A stretch of DNA of 32,010 bases. Origin: Myxococcales bacterium. Its GTDB lineage: Bacteria > Myxococcota_A > UBA9042. The stretch lies in the NCBI GenBank assembly GCA_023954815.1, contig JAGSHB010000059.1, positions 1 through 32,010 on the forward strand. Reading direction: 5' to 3'. The position numbers were made by a program, and so were the translations under genes. Shown piece after piece: positions 8,371-16,093 of this stretch; within the stretch, counting starts at the first letter, position 1; each line of letters opens with the position of its first letter. A model generated the notes under the pieces. That model was not told the DNA's origin. It was given only the letters and a program-made list of their open reading frames with translations, and did no database searches.

Positions 8371-9539
8371 CGGGAACTCCCAGACCGCTCGGCGGCCGAA
8401 GACGTGAGTTGGTTGGGCGGGCCGTGCCACGCTAGCCCTTCCTTGGCGCTGGCGCCGACGACGAGCGCCGGGCCAATGCCGAGCGGATCGTTCGCCCGCC
8501 TGTTGTCCTTCCGCAGCGCTCGCAGCTGCGTGATTGCACGGTTCGAACTCGTCACGGCCGCGAGGGCGCGAATCGCCGCGAGTCGCCCAACTGCAGACCG
8601 CCCTTTTGCCAGCCGTAAGACCGTAGGAGGCGCCACGCCGGTGATGCGCGCGAGTGCCACTGTCGCCTCCGCTCGTACGACCGGCGCCTTGTCGCGCAAG
8701 AGTTGGCGCAGCGTTGGCTCGGCTGGGGCCCAACCGAGCAGTCCCACGCCGCGGGCAAATAGGGCGCGAAGACTCGGCTTCTTTTCTGTCGTCTCAATGT
8801 GTTTCGCCAAGATTTGCATCAAGCCGCGATCGCCGAATTGGCCGGCGGTGAGCAGGACTCCGCGGATCGTGACGCGCCGCACAGCCGGCCGTACGTGCTC
8901 GAGTCCCGTCATGGCGTACAGCGCCGGGGTGTCACAGCGAGCGGCCAAGCTCATACGAACCGCAGCTTGCGCAAGTTGGGTGTTTGGTGACGTCAGATCT
9001 CCAGCCACGAAGCCAGCTAGGCGCGGGTGCCGACCGATCAGCTCAGTCGCCGCTTGGAGGGCGGCAATCCGGGCCTTTTCGCCGTTATGCAGCAAGGCAA
9101 GCCGCGCCAAAGCGGGCCCGTGAGGACCTCGAAATAGGGCTTGAATCTCAGCCGTGTACTGCCGGGTCGCGCTGGCGGTGCGGCTGAGCTCCAGGTGCTT
9201 GAGCGCCGCCGCAATCTTGGCGCGCAAACCCTCCGGCGCGCGATGAAAAAGTGGGTCTATCGACATGGGGGCGGGCTGCGTTGCGGCGACGTGTACGGCT
9301 AGATCGCACCAACGCCGTCTTCCTGCAGGTGTGGCTCGGATTCGAGCACCGGCGATGACCGTCCAGCCAAGTGGGTCCGGTTGTTTGGCCGCGCCGACGG
9401 GGGCTGGTTCTGCGCGGGCCGATTTCGTCCGGGACGATGCGCTCGTATTCGTGCCGGAGAATAGGCCCGTACAAAGCAGGAGAACCACCGCAATCAGGTG
9501 GGTAGGCCGGCGTTGTAGGTTGGCGAGGGAGATGATCAC
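8367..9539 (-). CDS. Exported HEAT-repeat protein
   Basis: The N-terminus has a signal-peptide pattern (basic NLQRRPTH, then LIAVVLLLCTGLFSG, then NTSA), so the protein is probably periplasmic or surface exposed. After a linker rich in Arg, Pro and Ala, roughly residues 120-360 form repeated helical pairs of about 30-35 residues of the HEAT/PBS-lyase type. Examples are RLALLHNGEKARIAALQAA, PAVRRVTIRGVLL and KAPVVRAEATVALARITG. Such solenoids usually bind other proteins. No enzyme motif is seen. The GTG at 9539 is preferred because it puts the signal peptide at the N-terminus, giving 390 residues. A TTG at 9587 extends the frame, and neither start has a good ribosome site. It is the first gene of the minus-strand operon and is divergent from the AI-2E transporter gene. 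Confidence 0.72.
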   Translation of the reverse strand: MIISLANLQRRPTHLIAVVLLLCTGLFSGTNTSASSRTKSARAEPAPVGAAKQPDPLGWTVIAGARIRATPAGRRRWCDLAVHVAATQPAPMSIDPLFHRAPEGLRAKIAAALKHLELSRTASATRQYTAEIQALFRGPHGPALARLALLHNGEKARIAALQAATELIGRHPRLAGFVAGDLTSPNTQLAQAAVRMSLAARCDTPALYAMTGLEHVRPAVRRVTIRGVLLTAGQFGDRGLMQILAKHIETTEKKPSLRALFARGVGLLGWAPAEPTLRQLLRDKAPVVRAEATVALARITGVAPPTVLRLAKGRSAVGRLAAIRALAAVTSSNRAITQLRALRKDNRRANDPLGIGPALVVGASAKEGLAWHGPPNQLTSSAAERSGSSR

Positions 9540-9760
9540 CGCGGCAGAGTAGGGCGTCGCAACGCCGCTTGCCAGCACCTCCTCCAATCAACGCACGATC
9601 CGCCGATCGCTATCGTCCCCCCACTCCGCTTCCGCACGCCGACTCGGCTACTACCAGCTCTTGCGGCTCAACTCGCCGAATATTGTCGACGCCCACGACT
9701 CATGTACTGTGCAAATACCGACCGCATGAGCGCTGTGCAGGAACGTGACGTGGAGATGAG

Positions 9761-10885
9761 GTGAACAGGGACGCCGCCTGGTGGCAGAAACTCTTCTATC
9801 AAGTGATCTTGCTCGGCGGCGCGCTGAGTTTGGTGCTATGGGTCACGATCCGGTTGAAGGTCGTCACCGCTCCGGTAATCGTCGGTTTCTTCATCGCTTA
9901 TGCACTCAATCCGCTAGTTATTTGGCTGCGAAAACATCATGTTCCCGCCTTCGTTGCCCTAACCCTGCCACTCGCGTTGGTGATCGCGGTCGGGATCTTG
10001 CTTATCGTGGTGGTCATCCCCGGGCTCGCATCGGAGCTGCTCAGCGCCTCCCAGACCTTCCCCGCTCGACTCCAAGCGCTGCTCGTCGATCTGGACCCAA
10101 TCTGGCAGCGCAACTTTGGCATCAAACCCAGCTCCTACTTTGAGCCAGCCACCCTCCGAGACAATCTGCAGCGGGTCGTTGTGGAGCTGGCAGGCCCTGC
10201 TACGTCGGTCGTGGGCTGGCTGTTGAGTAGCGCGCGTGATCTGTTCCTAGCCGCGGCCAACGTACTGCTCGTCTTTGTCGCCGCCGCCTTCATGATCGAC
10301 GACTACGACCGCATCGTCGCCCGCTGCGCGAGCCTCATCCCTCCCCGCGAACGCCCGCAGATCACCCGGATCGTCACCCGGATTGACGAGATGATGAAGG
10401 GCTTTCTCGGCGGCGAACTCGTCCTGTTCCTGCTGGCGAGTATCTCATTTACGTCCGGCCTGCTGATCCTCAACGTCCCCTTCGCGGGACTCATCGGGTT
10501 CGCTGCCGCGCTCATCTATTTGGTGCCCTACATCGGCATCATCTTGGGCGCTGCTCTGGCGGTTGCGTTTTCGCTACTTGAAGATCCCAGTCTCGCCACG
10601 GTCAGCGGCGTTTTGGCTGTGTTTGGCACCTTCTACGTCATCGACTTGCTATTTATCACCCCCCGCATCATTGGCGGACGGGTCGGGCTCACGCCGCTGG
10701 TCGTGCTCCTCGGGATCATCGCGGGCGGAGAGTTATTCGGCATCATCGGCGTGTTGTTGGCGATTCCGTGCCTTGCTGTCGCCCGAATCCTGCTTGTAGA
10801 GTTGGTTGACGCGTATCAACGCTCAACTGCGTTTCGAGGACGCCAAACGAACTCTCCCCTCCCTGCTGACGAGGACGGTGCATGA
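9761..10885 (+). CDS. AI-2E family transporter (PerM/TqsA-like membrane protein)
   Basis: This is a polytopic membrane protein of the AI-2E (UPF0118) family, which includes the autoinducer-2 exporter TqsA and Na+/H+ antiporter-like members. Substrates therefore cannot be deduced from family alone. It is 374 residues long with about seven or eight hydrophobic segments. Recognisable parts are APVIVGFFIAYALNPLVIWL near the N-terminus, the long amphipathic middle with the RQ/RL-rich segment, GFLGGELVLFLLASISF, and the late IIGGRVGLTPLVVLLGIIAGG motif, all typical in order. The start is GTG at 9761 with GGAG five bases upstream. Its stop overlaps the kinase ATG as ATGA, so the two are translationally coupled, suggesting that the kinase regulates or senses through the transporter (inference). 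Confidence 0.87.
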   Translation: MNRDAAWWQKLFYQVILLGGALSLVLWVTIRLKVVTAPVIVGFFIAYALNPLVIWLRKHHVPAFVALTLPLALVIAVGILLIVVVIPGLASELLSASQTFPARLQALLVDLDPIWQRNFGIKPSSYFEPATLRDNLQRVVVELAGPATSVVGWLLSSARDLFLAAANVLLVFVAAAFMIDDYDRIVARCASLIPPRERPQITRIVTRIDEMMKGFLGGELVLFLLASISFTSGLLILNVPFAGLIGFAAALIYLVPYIGIILGAALAVAFSLLEDPSLATVSGVLAVFGTFYVIDLLFITPRIIGGRVGLTPLVVLLGIIAGGELFGIIGVLLAIPCLAVARILLVELVDAYQRSTAFRGRQTNSPLPADEDGA

Positions 10886-12351
10886 CCCCGCCGAATGACA
10901 TTCCACCTCCCCCTTCAGCGCCACGCCGGACGATGAAATCGGCTGTCTTTCGCTCCTCATCTGTTGGCGCGGATGGCCGCCCCGTGTGGAGTCGACTCGG
11001 AATTTTCCGTGGGCTCCCCATGGACATGCTCCACGAGATTCGCGCCGCGATGACCGACGCTGTGTTTGAGCCCGGCGACCGCATTTTGGAGCAAGGTGAG
11101 TACGGCGATGAGATGTTCCTGCTCGATCGCGGCAGCGTGAAGATCCGTGTTCGCGGGGACTTGGCGAACACCGTCTTCGAGCGCGTGCTGACCGCCCCGG
11201 CGCTGTTTGGCGAGATGGCGCTGATCACCAGCGAGCCTCGGTCGGCCACCGTTCATGCAGAGACGCGGACTCGCTGCTTCCGCATCAATCGCGCCACATT
11301 CGAAGAAGTGGTCAACCGCAATCCGCAGGCGTCGGTCTTCTTGACTAAAATCGTCGGTGAGCGGCTCATGGAAGCCGGCAACATTCGCACGGTCGGCAAA
11401 TACGAGGTACAGGGCCGTCTGGGGGCCGGGGCAGTCGCGACGGTTTTCGAGGCGGTCCACCCCGAGTTGGGCCAAGAAGTGGCCCTGAAGATGTTGAGCC
11501 ACGCGCTCGTCTTTCATCCCGGTTTTGCCGAGCAATTTCGAACCGAGGCCCGCCTCGTCGCCAGCCTGAGCCATCCCCACATCGTTCGGGTCTTGGACAC
11601 AGCGCAGGCGTACGGCACCCATTTTATCGTGATGGAGAAGCTCACCGGCACACTTCTCGAGCACATCGTCGAGCAAGGCGAGCGGCTGCCCTGGGGCATG
11701 ATCCGCCGTATTTGCAAGGAGATTGCGCTGGCGCTGGCCTACAGTCACAGCAAGAATCTGCTCCACCGGGACATCAAACCATCCAACGTCTTCCTGACCG
11801 AAGATCGCCGTGTGAAGATCCTCGACTTCGGTATCGCCGTCAGCGCTGAGAGCTCGGCCTCGTCGTCGGGTCACCTGCTCGGCACCCCGTATTATATGGC
11901 GCCTGAGCAGATCTTGGGTCACCAGCTCGATGGCCGCGCCGACCTCTATTCGCTCGGCGTCATGGCCTACGAGCTCTGCACTTTTGAGGTGCCATTCGAC
12001 GCTGAGACCCTCGACGATCTGTTGCGTCTCCACCTGCATACGCCGATGCCCGATCCGCGGCGCTTACAGCCCGATATTCCAGACGATCTGGTGCAGTTTA
12101 TCGAGATGGCGACGGCGAAGAAGCCCGACGATCGTTTCTCGAGTTGCGATGAGGCCGCAGCGTTTTTACAGACCGCGGCAGAGCTGCCGTTGGTGCGCAA
12201 ATTGGAGCTGTCGACCTTGGCCATCAGCTACCATCCGAGTCGTCGGGCGGTGGTTGCGACGGCGCTGCGCGAGCTCCACGCGAAATTGAGCAATACGCCC
12301 GGCATTTCTCTGCTATACGGCCATCAGGCCAGCGAGACCATGGACGAGTAG
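10882..12351 (+). CDS. Cyclic-nucleotide-binding domain / Ser-Thr protein kinase fusion
   Basis: The first part (about residues 38-160) is a cNMP-binding domain. Its phosphate-binding cassette, LFGEMALITSEPRSATVHA, keeps Glu111 and Arg120, so cAMP or cGMP binding is plausible. The second part (about 174-435) is a Hanks-type kinase with all key elements: the Gly-rich loop LGAGAVATVFEA, Lys203 in VALKML, HRDIKPSN (295-302, catalytic Asp297), DFG with Asp315, and APE at 340-342. About 50 unassigned residues follow. No transmembrane segment is visible, so the enzyme should be cytoplasmic. The layout resembles eukaryotic PKG, with the regulatory domain before the kinase. It overlaps the AI-2E transporter gene by 4 bases (ATGA). 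Confidence 0.92.
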   Translation: MTPPNDIPPPPSAPRRTMKSAVFRSSSVGADGRPVWSRLGIFRGLPMDMLHEIRAAMTDAVFEPGDRILEQGEYGDEMFLLDRGSVKIRVRGDLANTVFERVLTAPALFGEMALITSEPRSATVHAETRTRCFRINRATFEEVVNRNPQASVFLTKIVGERLMEAGNIRTVGKYEVQGRLGAGAVATVFEAVHPELGQEVALKMLSHALVFHPGFAEQFRTEARLVASLSHPHIVRVLDTAQAYGTHFIVMEKLTGTLLEHIVEQGERLPWGMIRRICKEIALALAYSHSKNLLHRDIKPSNVFLTEDRRVKILDFGIAVSAESSASSSGHLLGTPYYMAPEQILGHQLDGRADLYSLGVMAYELCTFEVPFDAETLDDLLRLHLHTPMPDPRRLQPDIPDDLVQFIEMATAKKPDDRFSSCDEAAAFLQTAAELPLVRKLELSTLAISYHPSRRAVVATALRELHAKLSNTPGISLLYGHQASETMDE

Positions 12352-12418
12352 TCCGCCCGCGATCGCCGATTGCCTTTGCCCCTTTTGCTACGCGTGACTC
12401 CACTCGCTCAGGTGCCAA

Positions 12419-12796
12419 ATGCCCGCCGTTCCCCCTCCTTCCAGCGACGCCGCAATTGAAAGCGGCGCACCGGTCCCAGCAAAAAACGGCGGCGTGATGC
12501 ACTGGATCATCGTGCTCGTGGTCTTCAGCCTCACCGGCTCCCTCGCGGTGTTCGTCAGCCGCTTGGTTCTCAAAGATTTGCTGGGCCTCGAAGGCTCATT
12601 CTGGGGCGGTCCGTGGTCGTATCGTTTGACCTATCTCGTCCTAATTCCACCGGCTTATTCGGCGCTGCTGGCGACGATCGGCACCCTTTTGGGCAAAGGC
12701 CCCTACTTCCGCCAGCGGGTGGTCAAGATGTGGCGAAGATTGCTGCCGAGCTTCGTCGCAAATCGCATTTTTGGCGCGCCCAAAGAGAACCGATAA
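12419..12796 (+). CDS. Small two-helix membrane protein, DUF6787-like
   Basis: The 125-residue protein has two hydrophobic segments, VMHWIIVLVVFSLTGSLAVF and YRLTYLVLIPPAYSALLATI. They are joined by a conserved-looking loop GSFWGGPWSYR and followed by GTLLGKGPYF and a basic tail ending RRLLPSF... This order, FWxGPWSYR then a helix and GTLxGxxxxF, recalls the small uncharacterised family DUF6787; this is from memory and unverified. The function is unknown. The start ATG at 12419 has a weak AGG about six bases upstream. It lies 67 bases after the kinase gene and could share its transcript. Confidence 0.65.
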   Translation: MPAVPPPSSDAAIESGAPVPAKNGGVMHWIIVLVVFSLTGSLAVFVSRLVLKDLLGLEGSFWGGPWSYRLTYLVLIPPAYSALLATIGTLLGKGPYFRQRVVKMWRRLLPSFVANRIFGAPKENR

Positions 12797-12919
12797 TTTT
12801 GCCCGTCGCCAACATCCCATTGCTGTTGAGGTTTATGGGGCTGCTAGTAGACATTTGACACTTATCAAGTCCTGATCGATCGATCGACGTACACGAAGCG
12901 CGCCAATGTTGGCCGTGGG

Positions 12920-13510
12920 ATGGTCGGATCGACAATGGATTTTGAATCCCTACTCGACAGCTATCGACTGATCACCGGTGCAGTGGTCGATCTTCGACAA
13001 GTGCCGCCGGATGCACGCCTGTTCCTCAGTGACCTCGCCCTGCGACTCGCTCAGGGGCAGGGCTATGGCGAGCTCGTGGGTCGTGTGCTGTCGCCGACGT
13101 CGATTGTCTACGGTGGTATGAGCCCGCTCGCGCCAGGTGCCCAAGAGCTGCCGGCTGTGCGGGTGGCGCGGGACTTGGTCTATCGTGCGGGTGTGGCTGA
13201 GGGCGCCATTGTGCCAAGCCCGGCCGAGCAAGAGGCGCTGCCCAGGGGGCTCCGCACGGCCAGAGACGAGCAAGGGGAACTCAAGGAAGTAGCGGGAGCC
13301 CCACCCACCCTGACGCGAGAGCAGATTGTGACGGTCGGTGAGTCGATGAAGCTGCTAGGGATCACCCGGCAGGCGGTCATCAACGCCGTACGGGCGGGTA
13401 AAGTTCGCGGCGAACAGCACGGAAAGCTCTGGTTGCTGTCCCGAGAGGACGTCCTGCGCTATCGTGCGGACCGCGCCCAACGCGCAGGCCGTCAGTCGCG
13501 GAGTCGATAA
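12920..13510 (+). CDS. Protein with C-terminal excisionase/MerR-type helix-turn-helix
   Basis: The last 75 residues hold a helix-turn-helix of the excisionase/MerR (helix_turn_helix type 17) kind. VGESMKLLGITRQAVINAVR gives the two helices, and GKVRGEQHGKLWLLSREDVL gives the beta wing and following helix. The N-terminal 110 residues, with VVDLRQVPPDARLFLSDLAL and VYRAGVAEGAIV, were not recognised. The tail is basic (RAQRAGRQSRSR), fitting nucleic-acid binding. An ATG at 12935 (MDFESLLDS) is an equally good start. The stop is directly followed by the ATG of the exported HEAT gene, so the two are probably cotranscribed. There is no integrase or other mobile-element gene nearby, so a regulatory rather than excisionase role is more likely. 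Confidence 0.68.
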   Translation: MVGSTMDFESLLDSYRLITGAVVDLRQVPPDARLFLSDLALRLAQGQGYGELVGRVLSPTSIVYGGMSPLAPGAQELPAVRVARDLVYRAGVAEGAIVPSPAEQEALPRGLRTARDEQGELKEVAGAPPTLTREQIVTVGESMKLLGITRQAVINAVRAGKVRGEQHGKLWLLSREDVLRYRADRAQRAGRQSRSR

Positions 13511-15925
13511 ATGATGTTCCCCCGTTGCTTCCCCCTCACCTCGCGCGCAGTGCTGTGCATGGCGTTGATCGCCGGTACGTTGGCAGCGCCGCTGACCACC
13601 GTCGCTCAGCCTGGTGACGCAGCTAAGCCAGCCCCCACGGCTGAAGAGAAAAAGGCCGCCGCTGCGAAGGCGCGCGCCGAGCTAAAAGTCCGCAAGAAAG
13701 CCGCAATCATCGTACGAAAGGTCATTTCAGCGCCGCCCGGAACCGATCGCTACCGGCTCGTCGATCAGCTGATCGACCTAGGGGACGCGGCATGGCCCGT
13801 CGTCGACGGCGCCATCGCCAAGTTCATCGCCCTGAAGGAAGGGGAGTCAGTCGCGGTCGATCTGCTGCTGGGCTTTATGGACTTGAGCTACAGCGCGGTC
13901 GAGCGCCACGTGGCCGGTTTTTCTCCCCCTGCCGCCCGGCGGGTGGTGAAATTCGTGCTGCGTCTCGACGCCGACAAACGGCAGCTCGGCGTGCTGCGTA
14001 AACTGGTCCCCAGCAAGGACGCCGACGTCCTGCTCATGGTCCTACCGGCCCTGCTCCAACACGAGCGGGGCATGGTCATGGCGCGGCTCGTGGAGATCGT
14101 CGACGACAAGCGTGAGTCCCTGTCCTCATGGGCCATCGACACCATCGCGACCCATCGTCACGCTCCGGCATTACCGACCCTGGTGCGGCTCATGGGTATC
14201 GAGAAGCGTCGGGCCACAGCGCGCAATTTCGATCGTCGCCGCAAGTTGATTCACGCGATCTCTCGTATCGGTGGCGAGGCTGCAGTGCCGCCGTTGCTGG
14301 AAGCTTTGAGCATCCCCGATCAGCGTCCATCGGTGTACGAGGGCATGCGCATCGTCGGACAACCGGCGGTGCTCGCCGCCCTGTTTATGCTGCGTACGGC
14401 GACCGGCCCGCGCATTGCCATCGCCATGAACATGCTGGCCCACATGCGCCACGAGGCAGCGCCGCACCTGGTCACGCTTCTGAGCCGCGGCGACCGCAAC
14501 ACCCGCGATCTGGCCTTGGATGTGCTCACGCGCATCGCCACACCGGATGTTCGGCCCCAACTGCTGAAGATGGTCAGAGAGAAGAAGTTCGCTGATGTGC
14601 GTGATGGCGTTCGGCTGCTGGTGACCCTGTACAACGCCGATGTTCGCAGCTTGATGTTTGGCTTGTTGGAGCACAAGAACCCGGAAATTAGGCGGTTCAT
14701 CGTCGAGCAGTTCTGGCGTTTACGCGATCCAAAGACCTTCCGTGTTCTTCGCGTCGTCGCCGCCCAAGACAGCGACAGGCAGGTTCGCATCGATGCGGTG
14801 AGAGCCGTCGCCGGCGTGGGTGATCCAGCGGGACCGGAGCTACTTGAGCGCATGGTCGCCGACACGGATTCGTTGGTTCGGCTCGAAGTGGTCGAGCAGC
14901 TCAGTCGCGTCGGCAATTGGCGCACCGCAGTGAACGCCATGGCGACCTTGCTCGCCGATCCCAACGACGAGATCTTCCGGGCGACGCTGGCCGCATTGCA
15001 GCGCATGACGTTTTCGCGCAAGCGCCGCCGGGCGGCCTCGTGGCGTGGTTGGGTCGCCGCAGAAAAAGCCCGCAAGCCAGCCGCTTTTGAGGGGCTGACA
15101 CCAGACGAAGTCGCCTTTTCCGCTGGAAAATGGCGCTTTGCGGCACAGCAGGCCGGCACTGATGGACCGACAATCTTGGTGGTCTCTGGACCGCCGTTTC
15201 GTGATGCGACCCATATGGCGCCCTACATCTGGCAGCTGCGCGGGGCGGCTCGTGTCGTCGTCATGCGCCGGGCCCCGGGCACCTTCCGGTCCGCCACGAT
15301 GACACAGCGGATTTGGTCGCGGGAGCTCGATGCCATGGCACGGGCGGTGGGTGCGCGGCGCTACACCGTCCTCGCCGACGCAGCCGGTGCGGCCTATGCC
15401 TTGCGCCACGCAGCAGCGCGCAAGTCTGTGCAGTCCGTGGTGATCGAAGGTGGCTGGCTGCCGAGTCGAGCGGCGTTGCGAGCGCTGCCAGAGCAATTGA
15501 AGAAGACCATGGGCCCGCTCGGGCTTGCGGATTGGACGTGGGCGCAACAGGCCCAGTGGCAGCTGCACCCCGGCGTGCGTCGCCGCATCGCCCTGCGGGG
15601 CGTCTGGCGCGGCCTCCTCGGCGCCACCGCAATGGGCATCCGGTTGCCCCTCGACGGTGTGCTAGCCAGTGATGCGTTGACCGACGCCGTCCGACACCGC
15701 GTGGCGGGAATCGTCGACGGTGTGCGCCTACGCCGCGTGAAACAGCGCGTGCTGCTCTTGATGGGAAGCAAGGCGCCTTGGGCAAAGACGACCGAAGAAG
15801 CCGTCAAAACCCTCGGCAAGCGAAGCAAAGTTCAGGTGAAGACGATCGTGGGTGCGGGCGCGCTGCCGCTGTTTGAGCGTGGATCGGCGAGCGTGGATGC
15901 GATCGGCGAGTTCGTTCAGCGATAG
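13511..15925 (+). CDS. Exported HEAT-repeat protein with degenerate alpha/beta-hydrolase domain
   Basis: A signal peptide (SRAVLCMALIAGTLAAPLTTVAQ) leads into a Lys/Ala-rich coil and then a HEAT solenoid from about residue 75 to 510 (for example RQVRIDAVRAVAGVGDPAG and DSLVRLEVVEQLSRVG). The last 260 residues resemble an alpha/beta hydrolase: VVSGPPFRDATHMAPYIWQL, ARVVVMRRAPGTFRS, a nucleophile-elbow-like stretch, the strand VLLLMG, and a final block KTIVGAGALPLFE. At the elbow (GxSxG in active enzymes) it reads ADAAG with Ala624 in the nucleophile place. Where GH is expected near the end it has Gly783-Ala784. The fold may therefore be a binding module rather than an enzyme. The ATG at 13511 follows the HTH gene stop directly and has GGAG (13500-13503) seven bases upstream. 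An ATG three bases later is possible. Confidence 0.75.
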   Translation: MMFPRCFPLTSRAVLCMALIAGTLAAPLTTVAQPGDAAKPAPTAEEKKAAAAKARAELKVRKKAAIIVRKVISAPPGTDRYRLVDQLIDLGDAAWPVVDGAIAKFIALKEGESVAVDLLLGFMDLSYSAVERHVAGFSPPAARRVVKFVLRLDADKRQLGVLRKLVPSKDADVLLMVLPALLQHERGMVMARLVEIVDDKRESLSSWAIDTIATHRHAPALPTLVRLMGIEKRRATARNFDRRRKLIHAISRIGGEAAVPPLLEALSIPDQRPSVYEGMRIVGQPAVLAALFMLRTATGPRIAIAMNMLAHMRHEAAPHLVTLLSRGDRNTRDLALDVLTRIATPDVRPQLLKMVREKKFADVRDGVRLLVTLYNADVRSLMFGLLEHKNPEIRRFIVEQFWRLRDPKTFRVLRVVAAQDSDRQVRIDAVRAVAGVGDPAGPELLERMVADTDSLVRLEVVEQLSRVGNWRTAVNAMATLLADPNDEIFRATLAALQRMTFSRKRRRAASWRGWVAAEKARKPAAFEGLTPDEVAFSAGKWRFAAQQAGTDGPTILVVSGPPFRDATHMAPYIWQLRGAARVVVMRRAPGTFRSATMTQRIWSRELDAMARAVGARRYTVLADAAGAAYALRHAAARKSVQSVVIEGGWLPSRAALRALPEQLKKTMGPLGLADWTWAQQAQWQLHPGVRRRIALRGVWRGLLGATAMGIRLPLDGVLASDALTDAVRHRVAGIVDGVRLRRVKQRVLLLMGSKAPWAKTTEEAVKTLGKRSKVQVKTIVGAGALPLFERGSASVDAIGEFVQR

Positions 15926-15986
15926 CGGTGCGAACAGGCCGCGTCTCAGTCCGGGCGCGACGGGTTGCCACATGTCGGTCACCTAC

Positions 15987-16005
15987 TGAACATTACAACT
16001 GTTCA
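15987..16005. promoter_or_regulatory. Palindrome TGAACA-N7-TGTTCA, possible operator
   Basis: Two perfect 6-base half-sites in inverted orientation are separated by seven bases. They stand just upstream of a possible -35 element and about 90 bases before the start codon of the giant Cys-rich protein. The symmetry fits a dimeric regulator, probably an activator by position. No known regulator is assigned. Confidence 0.35.
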
Positions 16006-16015
16006 CGCGGTCTGC

Positions 16016-16044
16016 TTGTGGCTGTGGCAGTGGGCTCGTAACCT
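16016..16044 (+). promoter_or_regulatory. Candidate promoter of the giant Cys-rich gene
   Basis: TTGTGG (16016-16021) and TAACCT (16039-16044) are separated by 17 bases, a weak sigma70-like pair in the 168-base gap before the gene. Transcription would begin near 16051. Both hexamers depart from consensus, so this is only a candidate. Confidence 0.25.
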
Positions 16045-16093
16045 ACTTCCCTACTCACGGGTCGCGTGCGCACGCGCAGGGAAAGGTGACACA

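Noticed and set aside
8371-8733. Upstream extension of the PGI-like frame
   Set aside because: It lies fully within the HEAT gene in another frame, and the ATG at 8370 forms an ATGA overlap with that gene's stop.
12920-13510. Excisionase of an integrated element
   Set aside because: Only the helix-turn-helix resembles excisionase. There is no integrase, att repeat or phage gene nearby.
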